This document shows, piece by piece, positions 17,425 to 25,936 of a DNA stretch of 64,000 nt. This DNA comes from Flavobacterium gelatinilyticum (lineage in GTDB: Bacteria > Bacteroidota > Bacteroidia > Flavobacteriales > Flavobacteriaceae), in assembly GCF_027111295.1 (NCBI RefSeq), contig NZ_CP114287.1, positions 4,402,001 through 4,466,000 on the forward strand. The letters are read 5' to 3'. Position numbers and translations under genes: made by a program. Each line of letters begins with the position of its first letter. Position 1 is the stretch's first letter. Below the pieces are notes generated by a model. The model saw nothing but the letters and a program-made list of their open reading frames with translations, did no database searches and was not told where the DNA came from.

Positions 17425-17619
17425 GTTTTGAGGTGCTGAGATTCTAAGGTGCTAAGGTTTTGCCACAGATTAAAAAGATTAGAGAGGATTTTCCTCTTTT
17501 ATAAAATAAAGAAACCGTTTAGGAAATAAATTTCTAAACGGTTTTCTTTTATTTTTAGTTACGATTGTGAATTAATTTAAAACCTTTAATAATGGGTAAG
17601 AAAAAAGCTCAGCACCTTA
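17425..17619. repeat. Inverted-repeat element with internal terminator hairpin
   Basis: The outer arms gaggtgctgag (17430-17440) and ctcagcacctt (17609-17619) are reverse complements. A second partial copy (aaggtgctaagg) follows the left arm. Inside are gccacagattaaaaagatta, a motif also seen in the element at 18374, and a strong hairpin at 17511-17545 (gaaaccgtttag...ctaaacggttttc). The right arm overlaps the stop codon of the DUF2971 gene. Confidence 0.6.
17511..17546. terminator. Bidirectional terminator between lipoprotein and DUF2971 gene
   Basis: The stem gaaaccgtttagaaa / tttctaaacggttttc, with a short AT loop and T run, separates two convergent genes. Confidence 0.75.
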
Positions 17620-18318
17620 AATTAAAATATCACTTTCCAGATCTGATTTTTCGATTTCAAAACCAAAATCCAGACGTTCCACTAATTCTATTACCAGTTT
17701 TTTATACCAGTTTTCAGATTTTGGATGAATGTAGATTTTCTCAATTAACTGATTGATATCAACATTAATTTTTATTCCGTCGTTTAGTTTGATATTGCTT
17801 TTTGATGTGTCGGTAAGGATGCGGACTTCGCGCTCGTACTGAAAACTTTTTCTTTTAAAGAGAAAGGGAAAAAATAAATCATCAAACGGAATGTATTCTT
17901 TTTTATAATCTATATAGTTTACTTCGCCAATATACTGGTCAAAGTTGTTTTCTGGCTTTACTGCTTTTTGCAGTCTTCCAATTGTAGACTGTATGGCTAA
18001 ACCTTCGTTATTTTTTGTAAAAATCTGCCACATGGCAAACGATTCGTATTCGTTAATATGCCAGCTGCTAATGGCTGTTTTTTCGCGTTGTGTTTTGTAG
18101 TAATTTAAAAAGTCAGGATTGTCAATGGCGAGTTTTTTAATCTCTTCGTAAGTAGGTTCGCTGAAAGTTCCTTCGTATTGATCTTCAAACTTGTCCGAAC
18201 GCGACATGAATAATTTCTTTGAAAGCAATAAATCCAAAAATTTCGATAAATCAAGGTATTTCCAAACTATGGTATCAGGATCGTCTGGTAATTTTATGTT
18301 TGGATTGTTCAGATACAT
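17617..18318 (-). CDS. DUF2971 domain-containing protein
   Basis: A cytoplasmic 233-residue protein. The DUF2971 hallmarks are visible: WKYLDLSKFLDLLLSKKLFMSRSDKFEDQYEGTF near the N-terminus, then ISSWHINEYESFAMWQIFTKNNEGLAIQSTIGRL in the centre, and FKRKSFQYEREVRIL towards the end. No signal peptide or membrane segment. The family is widespread in bacterial accessory regions and sometimes found with defence genes, but no biochemical activity is established. It stands alone between repeat elements, with unrelated neighbours, which fits an acquired gene. Confidence 0.85.
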   Translation of the reverse strand: MYLNNPNIKLPDDPDTIVWKYLDLSKFLDLLLSKKLFMSRSDKFEDQYEGTFSEPTYEEIKKLAIDNPDFLNYYKTQREKTAISSWHINEYESFAMWQIFTKNNEGLAIQSTIGRLQKAVKPENNFDQYIGEVNYIDYKKEYIPFDDLFFPFLFKRKSFQYEREVRILTDTSKSNIKLNDGIKINVDINQLIEKIYIHPKSENWYKKLVIELVERLDFGFEIEKSDLESDILI

Positions 18319-18373
18319 TTCAGAAGGCGTTACAGGATTTGCTTTTTAATCAACCTAAAGTTATAAAAAATAA

Positions 18374-18423
18374 ACACAGATTAAAGAAATTAAACGGAGT
18401 TTTAATATTTCCTTAATCTGTGT
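18374..18423. repeat. Inverted repeat with ACACAGATTAA termini
   Basis: The arms acacagattaaagaaat and atttccttaatctgtgt are complementary except for one base, around a 16-base centre. The left arm resembles ccacagattaaaaagatta at 17463-17481, pointing to an interspersed family. Confidence 0.65.
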
Positions 18424-18446
18424 AAATGAATCGGGTAATAGGTGTC

Positions 18447-20276
18447 TTACGATTCGAAAGACTGCATGGTTACCAGTTTATTATAAGTGCCGTTTAGCGC
18501 AATTAACTGTTCGTGAGTTCCCTGCTCAACGATTCGTCCTTTTTGCATTACAACAATCACATCTGCTTTTTGAATAGTCGAAAGTCGGTGTGCAATTACG
18601 ATCGAAGTTCTGTTCTGCATCATGTTTTCAAGCGCCACCTGAACGAATTTTTCGCTTTCGGTATCCAATGCAGATGTTGCTTCATCCAGAATCATAATCG
18701 GCGGATTTTTTAGTACAGCGCGGGCAATTGATAAACGTTGTTTCTGTCCTCCCGAAAGTTTGTTTCCACTGTCGCCAATGTTAGTGTAAATTCCAAGAGG
18801 CAGTTCTTTTACAAACTCATACGCATTGGCAATTTTAAGCGCCTCGATAATCTCGTCATCTGTTGCGTCTAATTTTCCTAAAGAAATATTGGCTTTAATA
18901 GTGTCGTTAAATAAAATACTGTCCTGAGTTACCAGTCCCATCAAACTGCGAAGCGAATGAAGATCCATATCTTTAATATTAATGCCGTCAATAGAAATCG
19001 AGCCGTCATTAACATCGTAGAAACGGGTAAGTAAGTTGGCAATTGTACTTTTACCGCTTCCTGATTGTCCAACAAGAGCAACAGTCTGTCCTTTTTGAAT
19101 TTGAAGAGAAAAATCTTTTAAAACCGTTTCGTCTTCATATTTAAAATTAATATTCTGAACAGCTATATTGTTGTCAAAAGTAGTTTTTTCAACTGCTTTT
19201 TCTTTTGAAACAATCGTATTTTCCTGATCTAAAATTTCAAGAACACGTTCTGCGGCGGCATTTCCTCTTTTAACTCCGTAAGAAGCTTTAGAAATCGCCT
19301 TTGCAGGAGTCAGAATGTTATAAGCAAGTCCCATATAAGCAATAAAGGCTGCGCCGTCTAATGTTTTGTCAATTAAAACCATTTGTCCTCCGTACCAAAG
19401 CAATACTGCAATTACGGTAATTCCCATAAATTCACTTGCAGGAGAAGCCAGGTTCTGACGGTTTCCAATGCTGTTTGATAAAGAGAAAAAACGATCAGTA
19501 GAATTTTGGAAAATACCATTGAAATATTTTTCAGCATTGTATCCTTTTACCACTTTTAATCCGCCTATTGTTTCTTCGATAGTAGATAAAAAAGTCCCTT
19601 GTTCCTGCTGTGCTTTTGTAGATTGTTTTTTAAGCTGTTTTCCAATTATGGAAATTAAATAACCCGATACCGGAATAAAAATAAATACGAACAATGTTAG
19701 TTTGGCGCTGATAATCAGCATTGCAATAATAGTAAAAACAATTGTAAGCGGTTCTTTTACAATGAGTTCCAGTATGGCAAGAAAAGAAGTCTGAACTTCG
19801 TTGACATCGGCAGAAATTCTGGAGATAACATCTCCTTTTCTTTTTTCAGAATAAAAAGCCAAAGGCAGTTCCAGTGTTTTTTTGTACATCGCATTTCGCA
19901 TATCTCTTAAAACACCGTTTCTTAGAAAAGTGATAAAAAACATCGCTAAATAATCGGCCAGGTTTTTTAATAAAAAGATAGAAATAATTACGCTTACCAT
20001 AACCGCAAGTGTAAATCCTGTGTTGTGGCTGTCTGTGGTAGTTGTAATGTAGTAGCTTAAATAATCTTCACCATATTGTTTGATATGCGTAATTCCTTCG
20101 TAAGTTGGAATGGTGGTGTTTCTTTTTGTTTTGTCAAACAGCACCTGAATCATCGGGATCAATGCCATAAAGGATAGTGTACTGAAAAGAGCGTACAAAA
20201 CATTAAAGAAAATGTTTAGGAATGCGTATTTTTTATATGGATATATAAAAGGAACTATTTTTTTGAAATTACTCAT
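18447..20276 (-). CDS. ABC exporter, fused permease/ATPase (MsbA-like)
   Basis: A homodimeric inner-membrane exporter of 609 residues. The N-terminal six-helix permease covers about residues 15-330 and the nucleotide-binding domain about 350-605. Walker A is GQSGSGKST, the signature LSGGQKQRLSIARA, Walker B IMILDEATSALDTESE, and the H-loop lies in IVIAHRLST. The Q-loop lies in LVTQDSILFND. The arrangement is that of the lipid A flippase MsbA and related lipid or drug exporters; the substrate cannot be settled from sequence. It is a single gene, 222 bp from the phosphohexomutase gene upstream. Confidence 0.93.
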   Translation of the reverse strand: MSNFKKIVPFIYPYKKYAFLNIFFNVLYALFSTLSFMALIPMIQVLFDKTKRNTTIPTYEGITHIKQYGEDYLSYYITTTTDSHNTGFTLAVMVSVIISIFLLKNLADYLAMFFITFLRNGVLRDMRNAMYKKTLELPLAFYSEKRKGDVISRISADVNEVQTSFLAILELIVKEPLTIVFTIIAMLIISAKLTLFVFIFIPVSGYLISIIGKQLKKQSTKAQQEQGTFLSTIEETIGGLKVVKGYNAEKYFNGIFQNSTDRFFSLSNSIGNRQNLASPASEFMGITVIAVLLWYGGQMVLIDKTLDGAAFIAYMGLAYNILTPAKAISKASYGVKRGNAAAERVLEILDQENTIVSKEKAVEKTTFDNNIAVQNINFKYEDETVLKDFSLQIQKGQTVALVGQSGSGKSTIANLLTRFYDVNDGSISIDGINIKDMDLHSLRSLMGLVTQDSILFNDTIKANISLGKLDATDDEIIEALKIANAYEFVKELPLGIYTNIGDSGNKLSGGQKQRLSIARAVLKNPPIMILDEATSALDTESEKFVQVALENMMQNRTSIVIAHRLSTIQKADVIVVMQKGRIVEQGTHEQLIALNGTYNKLVTMQSFES

Positions 20277-20411
20277 TTTTGTGAATATTGTTTTTTTTGC
20301 TATGGTAATGACTCTTACGAGTTTAATTTGTTTTTGAGATATTTTAAGCTACAAAAGTAATTCAATTGATCTATTTTCAATTTCTTTTGGTTGTTTTTCT
20401 TTTAAATGACA

Positions 20412-20456
20412 AAGACATTACAACTTTGAACAGTGCATTCAAAGCTGTAATGTCTT
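20412..20456 (-). terminator. Hairpin terminator after the phosphohexomutase gene
   Basis: A 19-bp stem with one mismatch (aagacattacaactttgaa / ttcaaagctgtaatgtctt) and a seven-base loop lies 43 bp past the stop of the gene ending at 20499. On the minus strand a short T-rich tail follows. Confidence 0.65.
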
Positions 20457-20498
20457 AAAAATACTATTTAGTGTAGTGAAACTGTGTTTTTATATTAT

Positions 20499-22226
20499 TT
20501 AGTTCAACTTCATGTCAGAAATAATATTCTGGATTTTCTGATCTAAGAAACTTTCAGCTTCATCAAAATCTGAAACCGATTCGATTTCGGCATTTACGCT
20601 GATGTAGAATTTAATCTTAGGTTCTGTTCCGCTAGGTCTTGCACAGATTTTAGAACCGTCTTCTGTATAATAAATCAATACGTTTGATTTTGGAATATCC
20701 ATAGAAGATTCTTCATTAGTCAATAAATTCAATGCAGTCGAAGACTGGTAATCCTCGACCATAACCACACGCTGCCCATTGATTTCTTTTAGGGGATTTT
20801 GGCGTAAATCTATCATCATCTGGTTGATTTCCTCTAAACCTTCCATTCCTTTTTTAGTTAAAGAAACCAGGTATTCTTTGTAGAAACCGTTTTCAACATA
20901 TAATTGTAAAAGTTCTTTGTAAACAGAGCTTCCTGCAGCTTTTGCCTGTGCAGCCACCTCGCATATTAATAAAGTAGCAGCAACCGCATCTTTGTCTCTT
21001 ACTGCATCGCCAACCATAAAACCAAAGCTTTCTTCACCGCCGCCAATAAATTGAAGTTCCGGGAAATCTACGATCATTTTGGCAATCCATTTAAATCCGG
21101 TTAATCCTACTTTGCATTCAACACCATAGCTTGATGCTAGTTCCATCATCATAGGGGTTGAAACGATTGTAGAACCCACGAATTGTTTACCGTTAAGTTT
21201 ACCTGCTTTTTTCCATTGTTTCAATAAGAAAGAAGTCATTAGAACCATTGTCTGGTTTCCGTTCAGTAAAATCATTTTACCGTCGTTGTTACGAACAGCA
21301 ACACCTAAGCGGTCACAGTCAGGATCTGTACCCACAACAATGTCTGAATTGGTTTTGTCAGCCAGAGCCAGAGCCATTGTTAAAGCCTCAGGTTCTTCAG
21401 GGTTAGGTGATTTTACAGTTGGGAAATTCCCGTCCGGAACAGCCTGTTCAGGCACAATGTGAACGTTTTTGTAACCGGCCTGCGATAAAGTGTCCGGAAT
21501 AGATTTTATAGAAGTTCCGTGCAGTGAAGTAAAAACAATATGAAGGTTGTCTTTGGCTTCTGCCGGAGTATTAAAACTTGCGTTTTCGATAGATGATTTT
21601 ACAAACGCTTTGTCGATTTCGGTATCAATATACTGAATCAGGCTTTCGTTTGCATTAAATTTGATTTTATCGTAACCCAGATTTTCGATTACTTTAATGA
21701 TTTCGCCGTCCTGAGGAGGAACGATTTGTCCGCCATCCTGCCAGTAAACTTTATATCCGTTGTATTCCGGCGGATTGTGTGAAGCCGTAAGAACGATACC
21801 GCACTGGCAGCCTAAATATTTAAGAGCAAAAGATAATTCCGGAGTAGGTCGTAAGTCTGAGAATAAATAAACCTGGATTCCGTTTGCCGAAAATACATCA
21901 GCTACCACTTTTGCCAGAGTATTACTGTTGTGACGGCAGTCGTAAGCAATGACTACTTTTAAAGGCTCGTTTGGAAAAACTTTGTGAAGATAATCAGATA
22001 ATCCCTGTGTGTTTTTTCCAAGCGTATATTTGTTGATTCTGTTATTTCCAATTCCCATAACACCACGCATGCCTCCAGTTCCAAACTCAAGGTTTTTATA
22101 GAAACTTTCTTCAAGTTCTTTTGGCGAAGTAGTCATTAATTCTTTAACTGCGGCTTGTGTTTCCTGGTCAAATGTAGGTGTCAGCCATTCGTTGACTGCA
22201 TCTAATATATTAGGAGCTATATTCAT
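20499..22226 (-). CDS. Phosphoglucomutase/phosphomannomutase family protein
   Basis: A cytoplasmic alpha-D-phosphohexomutase of 575 residues that interconverts hexose 1- and 6-phosphates for sugar-nucleotide supply. Visible motifs are the phosphoserine loop VLTASHNPPEYNGYKVYW, the metal-binding loop GTDPDCDRLGV, the sugar-recognition GGGEESFGF and the phosphate-binding RPSGTEPKIKFY near the C-terminus. All catalytic elements are intact. The length matches the eukaryote-like PGM/PMM subgroup found in Firmicutes and Bacteroidota. A GT2 glycosyltransferase gene is next upstream on the same strand but is separated by a terminator. Confidence 0.95.
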   Translation of the reverse strand: MNIAPNILDAVNEWLTPTFDQETQAAVKELMTTSPKELEESFYKNLEFGTGGMRGVMGIGNNRINKYTLGKNTQGLSDYLHKVFPNEPLKVVIAYDCRHNSNTLAKVVADVFSANGIQVYLFSDLRPTPELSFALKYLGCQCGIVLTASHNPPEYNGYKVYWQDGGQIVPPQDGEIIKVIENLGYDKIKFNANESLIQYIDTEIDKAFVKSSIENASFNTPAEAKDNLHIVFTSLHGTSIKSIPDTLSQAGYKNVHIVPEQAVPDGNFPTVKSPNPEEPEALTMALALADKTNSDIVVGTDPDCDRLGVAVRNNDGKMILLNGNQTMVLMTSFLLKQWKKAGKLNGKQFVGSTIVSTPMMMELASSYGVECKVGLTGFKWIAKMIVDFPELQFIGGGEESFGFMVGDAVRDKDAVAATLLICEVAAQAKAAGSSVYKELLQLYVENGFYKEYLVSLTKKGMEGLEEINQMMIDLRQNPLKEINGQRVVMVEDYQSSTALNLLTNEESSMDIPKSNVLIYYTEDGSKICARPSGTEPKIKFYISVNAEIESVSDFDEAESFLDQKIQNIISDMKLN

Positions 22227-22332
22227 GTAAATGTCTTTTTAAAATGTTTAATCTAAGGTAGAATTTTTTCAGGAGAAATTTCCTGCTGTGTAAAAAAATT
22301 ACAGCGGTTTTTTTGTTGTAATAATTTGTCAT

Positions 22333-22369
22333 AAAAAGCCCTTTCTCCTGATGATTTCAGGGGAAAGGG
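22333..22369 (-). terminator. Terminator after the glycosyltransferase gene
   Basis: A 12-bp stem (ccctttctcctg / caggggaaaggg, one G-T pair) is followed on the minus strand by CTTTTTATG. Confidence 0.75.
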
Positions 22370-22383
22370 AAGTTGTTTTTTTG

Positions 22384-23340
22384 TTAAAAGTTAACCTCGC
22401 GTGAAACTTTGTATCTTTCTTCGTTGTTTTTGGTTCTTAAAATAATTTCACCTAAGAAACCTGCCAGAAACAGCTGCGTTCCCAGAATCATGGTAGTTAA
22501 GGCAATATAAAACCAGGGATTATTGGTTACCAGGCTGTATTTCATTCCGTTGTACATGTGGAATAATTTTGAAACCCCAATGTATCCGGCAGATAAAAAT
22601 CCGATAATGAACATAAGAGATCCCATGGCTCCAAATAAGTGCATAGGTCTTTTTCCGAATCTTGATAAAAACCAGATTGTAATTAAATCAAGGAATCCGT
22701 TTATAAAACGTTCCATTCCAAACTTGGTTTCTCCGTATTTTCTGGCCTGGTGAATAACCACTTTTTCGCCAATTTTTGCAAATCCTGCATTTTTGGCCAG
22801 AACAGGAATGTATCGGTGCATCTCGCCCGAAACTTCGATATTTTTTACAACGACATTTTTGTAAGCTTTTAAACCACAGTTAAAATCGTTTAATTCAACG
22901 CCCGAAGTTTTTCTGGCCGCCCAGTTAAATAATTTTGAAGGCAGGTTTTTTGCCACAACAGAGTCGTAACGTTTCTTTTTCCAGCCGGAAACCAAATCAA
23001 ATTTCTGATTGATAATCATTTCATACAATTCAGGAATTTCATCCGGACTGTCCTGTAAATCGGCATCCATAGTAATAATAACATCACCTTTTGCCTTTGC
23101 AAACCCGGCATGTAAAGCCTGCGATTTTCCGAAGTTTTTCATGAAGCGAATACCTTTCACATTTGGGTTTTCGTTTGAAAAACCTTCGATAATCTGCCAC
23201 GAATCATCTGTACTTCCATCATCTACAAAAATGATTTCATAAGAATAATTGTTAGACTGCATCACTTTAATAATCCATGCATAGAGTTCTTTTAGTGATT
23301 CCTCCTCGTTTAGAAGCGGTATTAGTATAGATAGATTCAT
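22384..23340 (-). CDS. Family 2 glycosyltransferase (DPM1/GtrB-like)
   Basis: A 318-residue membrane-bound glycosyltransferase. The GT-A domain has LSILIPLLNEEESLKELY at the start, FVDDGSTDDSW, MDADLQDSPDEIPE (the metal-binding DAD) and a QARKYGETKFGMERF motif typical of polyprenyl-phosphate sugar transferases. Two C-terminal transmembrane helices follow (about 235-260 and 275-300). The best functional guess is transfer of a sugar from a nucleotide donor to undecaprenyl phosphate, as in GtrB and ArnC. The DUF4199 gene ends 9 bp upstream, so the two are co-transcribed. Confidence 0.92.
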   Translation of the reverse strand: MNLSILIPLLNEEESLKELYAWIIKVMQSNNYSYEIIFVDDGSTDDSWQIIEGFSNENPNVKGIRFMKNFGKSQALHAGFAKAKGDVIITMDADLQDSPDEIPELYEMIINQKFDLVSGWKKKRYDSVVAKNLPSKLFNWAARKTSGVELNDFNCGLKAYKNVVVKNIEVSGEMHRYIPVLAKNAGFAKIGEKVVIHQARKYGETKFGMERFINGFLDLITIWFLSRFGKRPMHLFGAMGSLMFIIGFLSAGYIGVSKLFHMYNGMKYSLVTNNPWFYIALTTMILGTQLFLAGFLGEIILRTKNNEERYKVSREVNF

Positions 23341-23349
23341 TTATGTTTT

Positions 23350-23880
23350 TTATTCTTGAATAGTTTTGCTTTTAAAAATTGCTGCGAAAATTAATCCCAA
23401 AATGGCGCTGATTACCATAGCAAAAACTGATCCTTTTAATAATTCCAGAGTAGAATACGGATTTGTAAGTTTCATTTTTGCGATAGTTTCATTGATGGCC
23501 GCTGCCGGAGTTCCAAATTTCTGCATCATGCCAACTGTATATTTAATCATGATTTCGCTTAAGGTGTCTTTTGCAGCAGGGTCAATAACGTTAAATAAGA
23601 GAATATTAAAAAAAGTAGAAATTAAAATACCAACTACTGCAGCTATAAAATAAGTGGTAAAAGCTTCTTTAAAAGTAAAAACACCTTTTAATTCTCTCTT
23701 TGTTTTAGAAAGTAAAAGAATGCTGATTGTAATACTTATAGCTATTCCCAGTAAACCCATCCACCATGCGGTGAACAAATTTAAATCAACAGCATAAATA
23801 GTTGCAGTCACTAAAGCAGATGCAACACCAATCATTACACCATAGTTAATACCGTTCTTTTTTATAACTTCATTAATCAT
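23350..23880 (-). CDS. DUF4199 domain-containing membrane protein
   Basis: 176 residues when started at the ATG at 23880 (MINEVIKKNGINYGVMIG); a longer frame to 23910 adds ten residues with no support. Four hydrophobic helices are visible: about 10-30, 35-57, 73-95 and 142-165. The architecture is the DUF4199 type (helix pair, KTKRELKGVFTFKEAFTTYF, helix, soluble segment, helix), common in Bacteroidota and often next to GT2 genes. It probably acts in the inner membrane with the glycosyltransferase 9 bp downstream. Function not established. Confidence 0.85.
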   Translation of the reverse strand: MINEVIKKNGINYGVMIGVASALVTATIYAVDLNLFTAWWMGLLGIAISITISILLLSKTKRELKGVFTFKEAFTTYFIAAVVGILISTFFNILLFNVIDPAAKDTLSEIMIKYTVGMMQKFGTPAAAINETIAKMKLTNPYSTLELLKGSVFAMVISAILGLIFAAIFKSKTIQE

Positions 23881-23982
23881 ATTTCTATATGTTTTAAAAT
23901 TAATCCACAAATATAGTAATTCCCCATTATGCTATGATAAAAAAAGCTTTCTGAATTTAACTAAAAAAAAGTGAGCTAAGTA

Positions 23983-24012
23983 TTTGTTTATTAAAAAAGA
24001 ATTGTAAATTTG
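23983..24012 (+). promoter_or_regulatory. Promoter of rpmE2
   Basis: TTTG at 23983-23986 and TAAATTTG at 24005-24012 are separated by 18 bp, a near-consensus Bacteroidota promoter. It implies an untranslated leader of roughly 110 nt before the L31 gene, long enough for autogenous control. Confidence 0.7.
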
Positions 24013-24128
24013 CACACTCAAAAATAATTAAATTTTTAAACAAAAAGAGTGTTGTTTGTTTATACCTTTTCGGATTAAGGGAAAGCTTCAAAATAAAAAT
24101 ACTCCAAACAATAAATATAAAAGAAAAG

Positions 24129-24383
24129 ATGAAAAAAGGAATTCACCCAGAAAATTACAGATTAGTTGCATTTAAAGACATGTCTAATGATGACGTTTTT
24201 ATCACTAAATCTACAGCAGATACAAAAGAAACAATTGAAGTTGACGGAGTTGAGTATCCAGTTGTAAAAATGGAGATTTCCAGAACATCTCACCCATTTT
24301 ATACTGGTAAATCTAAACTTATCGATACTGCAGGACGTATTGATAAATTCAAAACTAAATACGCAAAACACGCTAAAAAATAA
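24129..24383 (+). CDS. rpmE2: 50S ribosomal protein L31 type B
   Basis: An 84-residue large-subunit ribosomal protein that bridges to the 30S head. [21 protein letters not shown] and [25 protein letters not shown] are diagnostic. The zinc-binding cysteines of the C+ form are absent, which makes this the type B (C-) protein that in many bacteria replaces the zinc form under zinc limitation. Here it may be the only L31, as in many Bacteroidota; the window cannot tell. It has its own promoter, long leader and terminator, so it is monocistronic. Confidence 0.97.
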
Positions 24384-24403
24384 TAGCTGTTTTTATCTAA
24401 TAC

Positions 24404-24434
24404 AAAAGCCTTCCAATCTGGAAGGCTTTTTTTT
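24404..24434 (+). terminator. Terminator of rpmE2
   Basis: The stem aaagccttcc / ggaaggcttt, with a four-base loop, is followed by at least six T residues, 20 bp past the stop codon. Confidence 0.88.
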
Positions 24435-24628
24435 ATGGCCCCGAATTCACAAATTAGTACAGATGTTTGCAGGCACTTGATTTTACGAATGCTTTAAAAA
24501 TACGTTTTCGCAAATAATAATTCGTCAATTCGCGGCTATTTCCTCATAATCATGCTTAATGTAAAACAGAAATATTTGTAACTTTGGTCTTGGTAACCAA
24601 ACAAATTTTAACACATTAAATTAATTTT

Positions 24629-25804
24629 ATGAATTACATTCTTTTTGACGGTCCCGTCCGGAATGCGCTATTACCTTTTACCTTTACACGCCCCGTTGCC
24701 GATATTTTAATCGGAATTATGACGATTCGTCAAAAATGGGAAGCCCGTTTAGGTTCGACAATAACAACAATTACTGAGGATTATCTTTCTGCCAAATTCC
24801 CGATGGTAGAAATGGAAGAAAATATCATGATAAATGCCGCGTATTTACCAAATGATATGCTTGCAGAACTGGTTTCGGATTTAAAACCAAATCAGGCTGT
24901 TTTTAAAGGAGACGATGTAATTGCTTTTTTCTCATCTGAAAATCAGGAAGAAGTTGATTTTGATTCGTATGAAATCATTCAATATAACGAGGAGAGCATT
25001 ACGGTTGAACATACCTGGGATATTTTTTCTAAAAATGATGCCGCTATCCGTGCTGATTTTGCTTTTTTGACAGAAGACAGAAAATCGCAGCCAATCCCGA
25101 AAAGTGTAAACGTTATTGCGCCTGAAAATGTATTTATCGAAGAAGGGGCTAAATTGGAATTTGTAACTTTAAATGCGTCAACCGGACCTATATATATAGG
25201 TAAGAATACCGAAATTATGGAAGGAACTGTTATTCGCGGTCCTTTTGCATTATGCGAAAACGCCATGGTAAAAATGTCGGCTAAAGTCTACGGTGCTACA
25301 ACTGTTGGGCCTGGATCCAGAATAGGAGGAGAGGTTAAAAATTCAGTTCTTTTTGCTAATTCAAATAAAGGACATGAAGGGTTTTTGGGTGATTCTGTTT
25401 TAGGTGAATGGTGTAATATTGGTGCAGATTCTAATAATTCAAACCTGAAGAATAACTACGAAGAAGTAAAATTATGGAGTTATGAAACAGAAGGTTTTGC
25501 AAAAACAGGACTTCAGTTTTGCGGCTTAATGATGGGAGATCACAGTAAATGCGGGATTAATACGATGTTTAATACCGGAACTGTGGTTGGGGTAAGTGCC
25601 AATATTTTCGGGTCTGGTTTTCCGCGTAATTTTGTTCCGAGTTTCTCCTGGGGCGGTGCAGCGGGATTTACGACTTATGTAACCAAAAAAGCTTTTGAAA
25701 CGGCAAGACTTGTTATGAGCCGAAGAAATATTGATTTTGACGAAGTCGAATCTTCAATCTTAGAACACATTTTTGAAGAAACTAAAAAATGGAGAAAGGA
25801 TTAA
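24629..25804 (+). CDS. GlmU-like sugar nucleotidyltransferase family protein
   Basis: A 391-residue cytoplasmic protein. The N-terminal half (MNYILFDGPVRNALLPFTFTRPVADILIGIMTIRQKW) matches the GlmU_N4 type of pseudo-nucleotidyltransferase domain, which lacks the usual LAAGxGTRM loop of GlmU. The C-terminal half (about 165-355) is a left-handed beta helix with hexapeptide repeats (VFIEEGAKLEFVTLNASTGPIYIGKNTEIMEGTVIRGP). The usual catalytic loop is absent, so classical GlcNAc-1-P uridyltransferase activity is doubtful. A TAACTTTG box lies at 24579-24586. The substrate is unknown. Confidence 0.85.
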   Translation: MNYILFDGPVRNALLPFTFTRPVADILIGIMTIRQKWEARLGSTITTITEDYLSAKFPMVEMEENIMINAAYLPNDMLAELVSDLKPNQAVFKGDDVIAFFSSENQEEVDFDSYEIIQYNEESITVEHTWDIFSKNDAAIRADFAFLTEDRKSQPIPKSVNVIAPENVFIEEGAKLEFVTLNASTGPIYIGKNTEIMEGTVIRGPFALCENAMVKMSAKVYGATTVGPGSRIGGEVKNSVLFANSNKGHEGFLGDSVLGEWCNIGADSNNSNLKNNYEEVKLWSYETEGFAKTGLQFCGLMMGDHSKCGINTMFNTGTVVGVSANIFGSGFPRNFVPSFSWGGAAGFTTYVTKKAFETARLVMSRRNIDFDEVESSILEHIFEETKKWRKD

Positions 25805-25935
25805 TTAGATAATTAGTCAATTCGAAAATTAGATAATTATAAGCAAACCCGACAGGTTTTTAAAATCTGTCGGGTTTTGTTGTGTTTAATTTAGAAAATT
25901 ATCCAATTGCGGCATTTCTCATTATCTAATTAGAA
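25803..25935. repeat. AT-rich inverted-repeat element centred on a CCGACAGG terminator
   Basis: The arms carry taattagataattagtcaatt on the left and aattatccaattg / cattatctaattag on the right. The centre is a strong hairpin at 25845-25878 (aaacccgacag...ctgtcgggtttt) acting between two convergent genes. The element at 29330-29660 has the same plan. Confidence 0.65.
25845..25878. terminator. Bidirectional terminator between GlmU-like and PepSY-like genes
   Basis: The stem aaacccgacag / ctgtcgggttt is flanked by runs of T and A, between convergent genes. Confidence 0.8.
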
Positions 25936-25936
25936 A

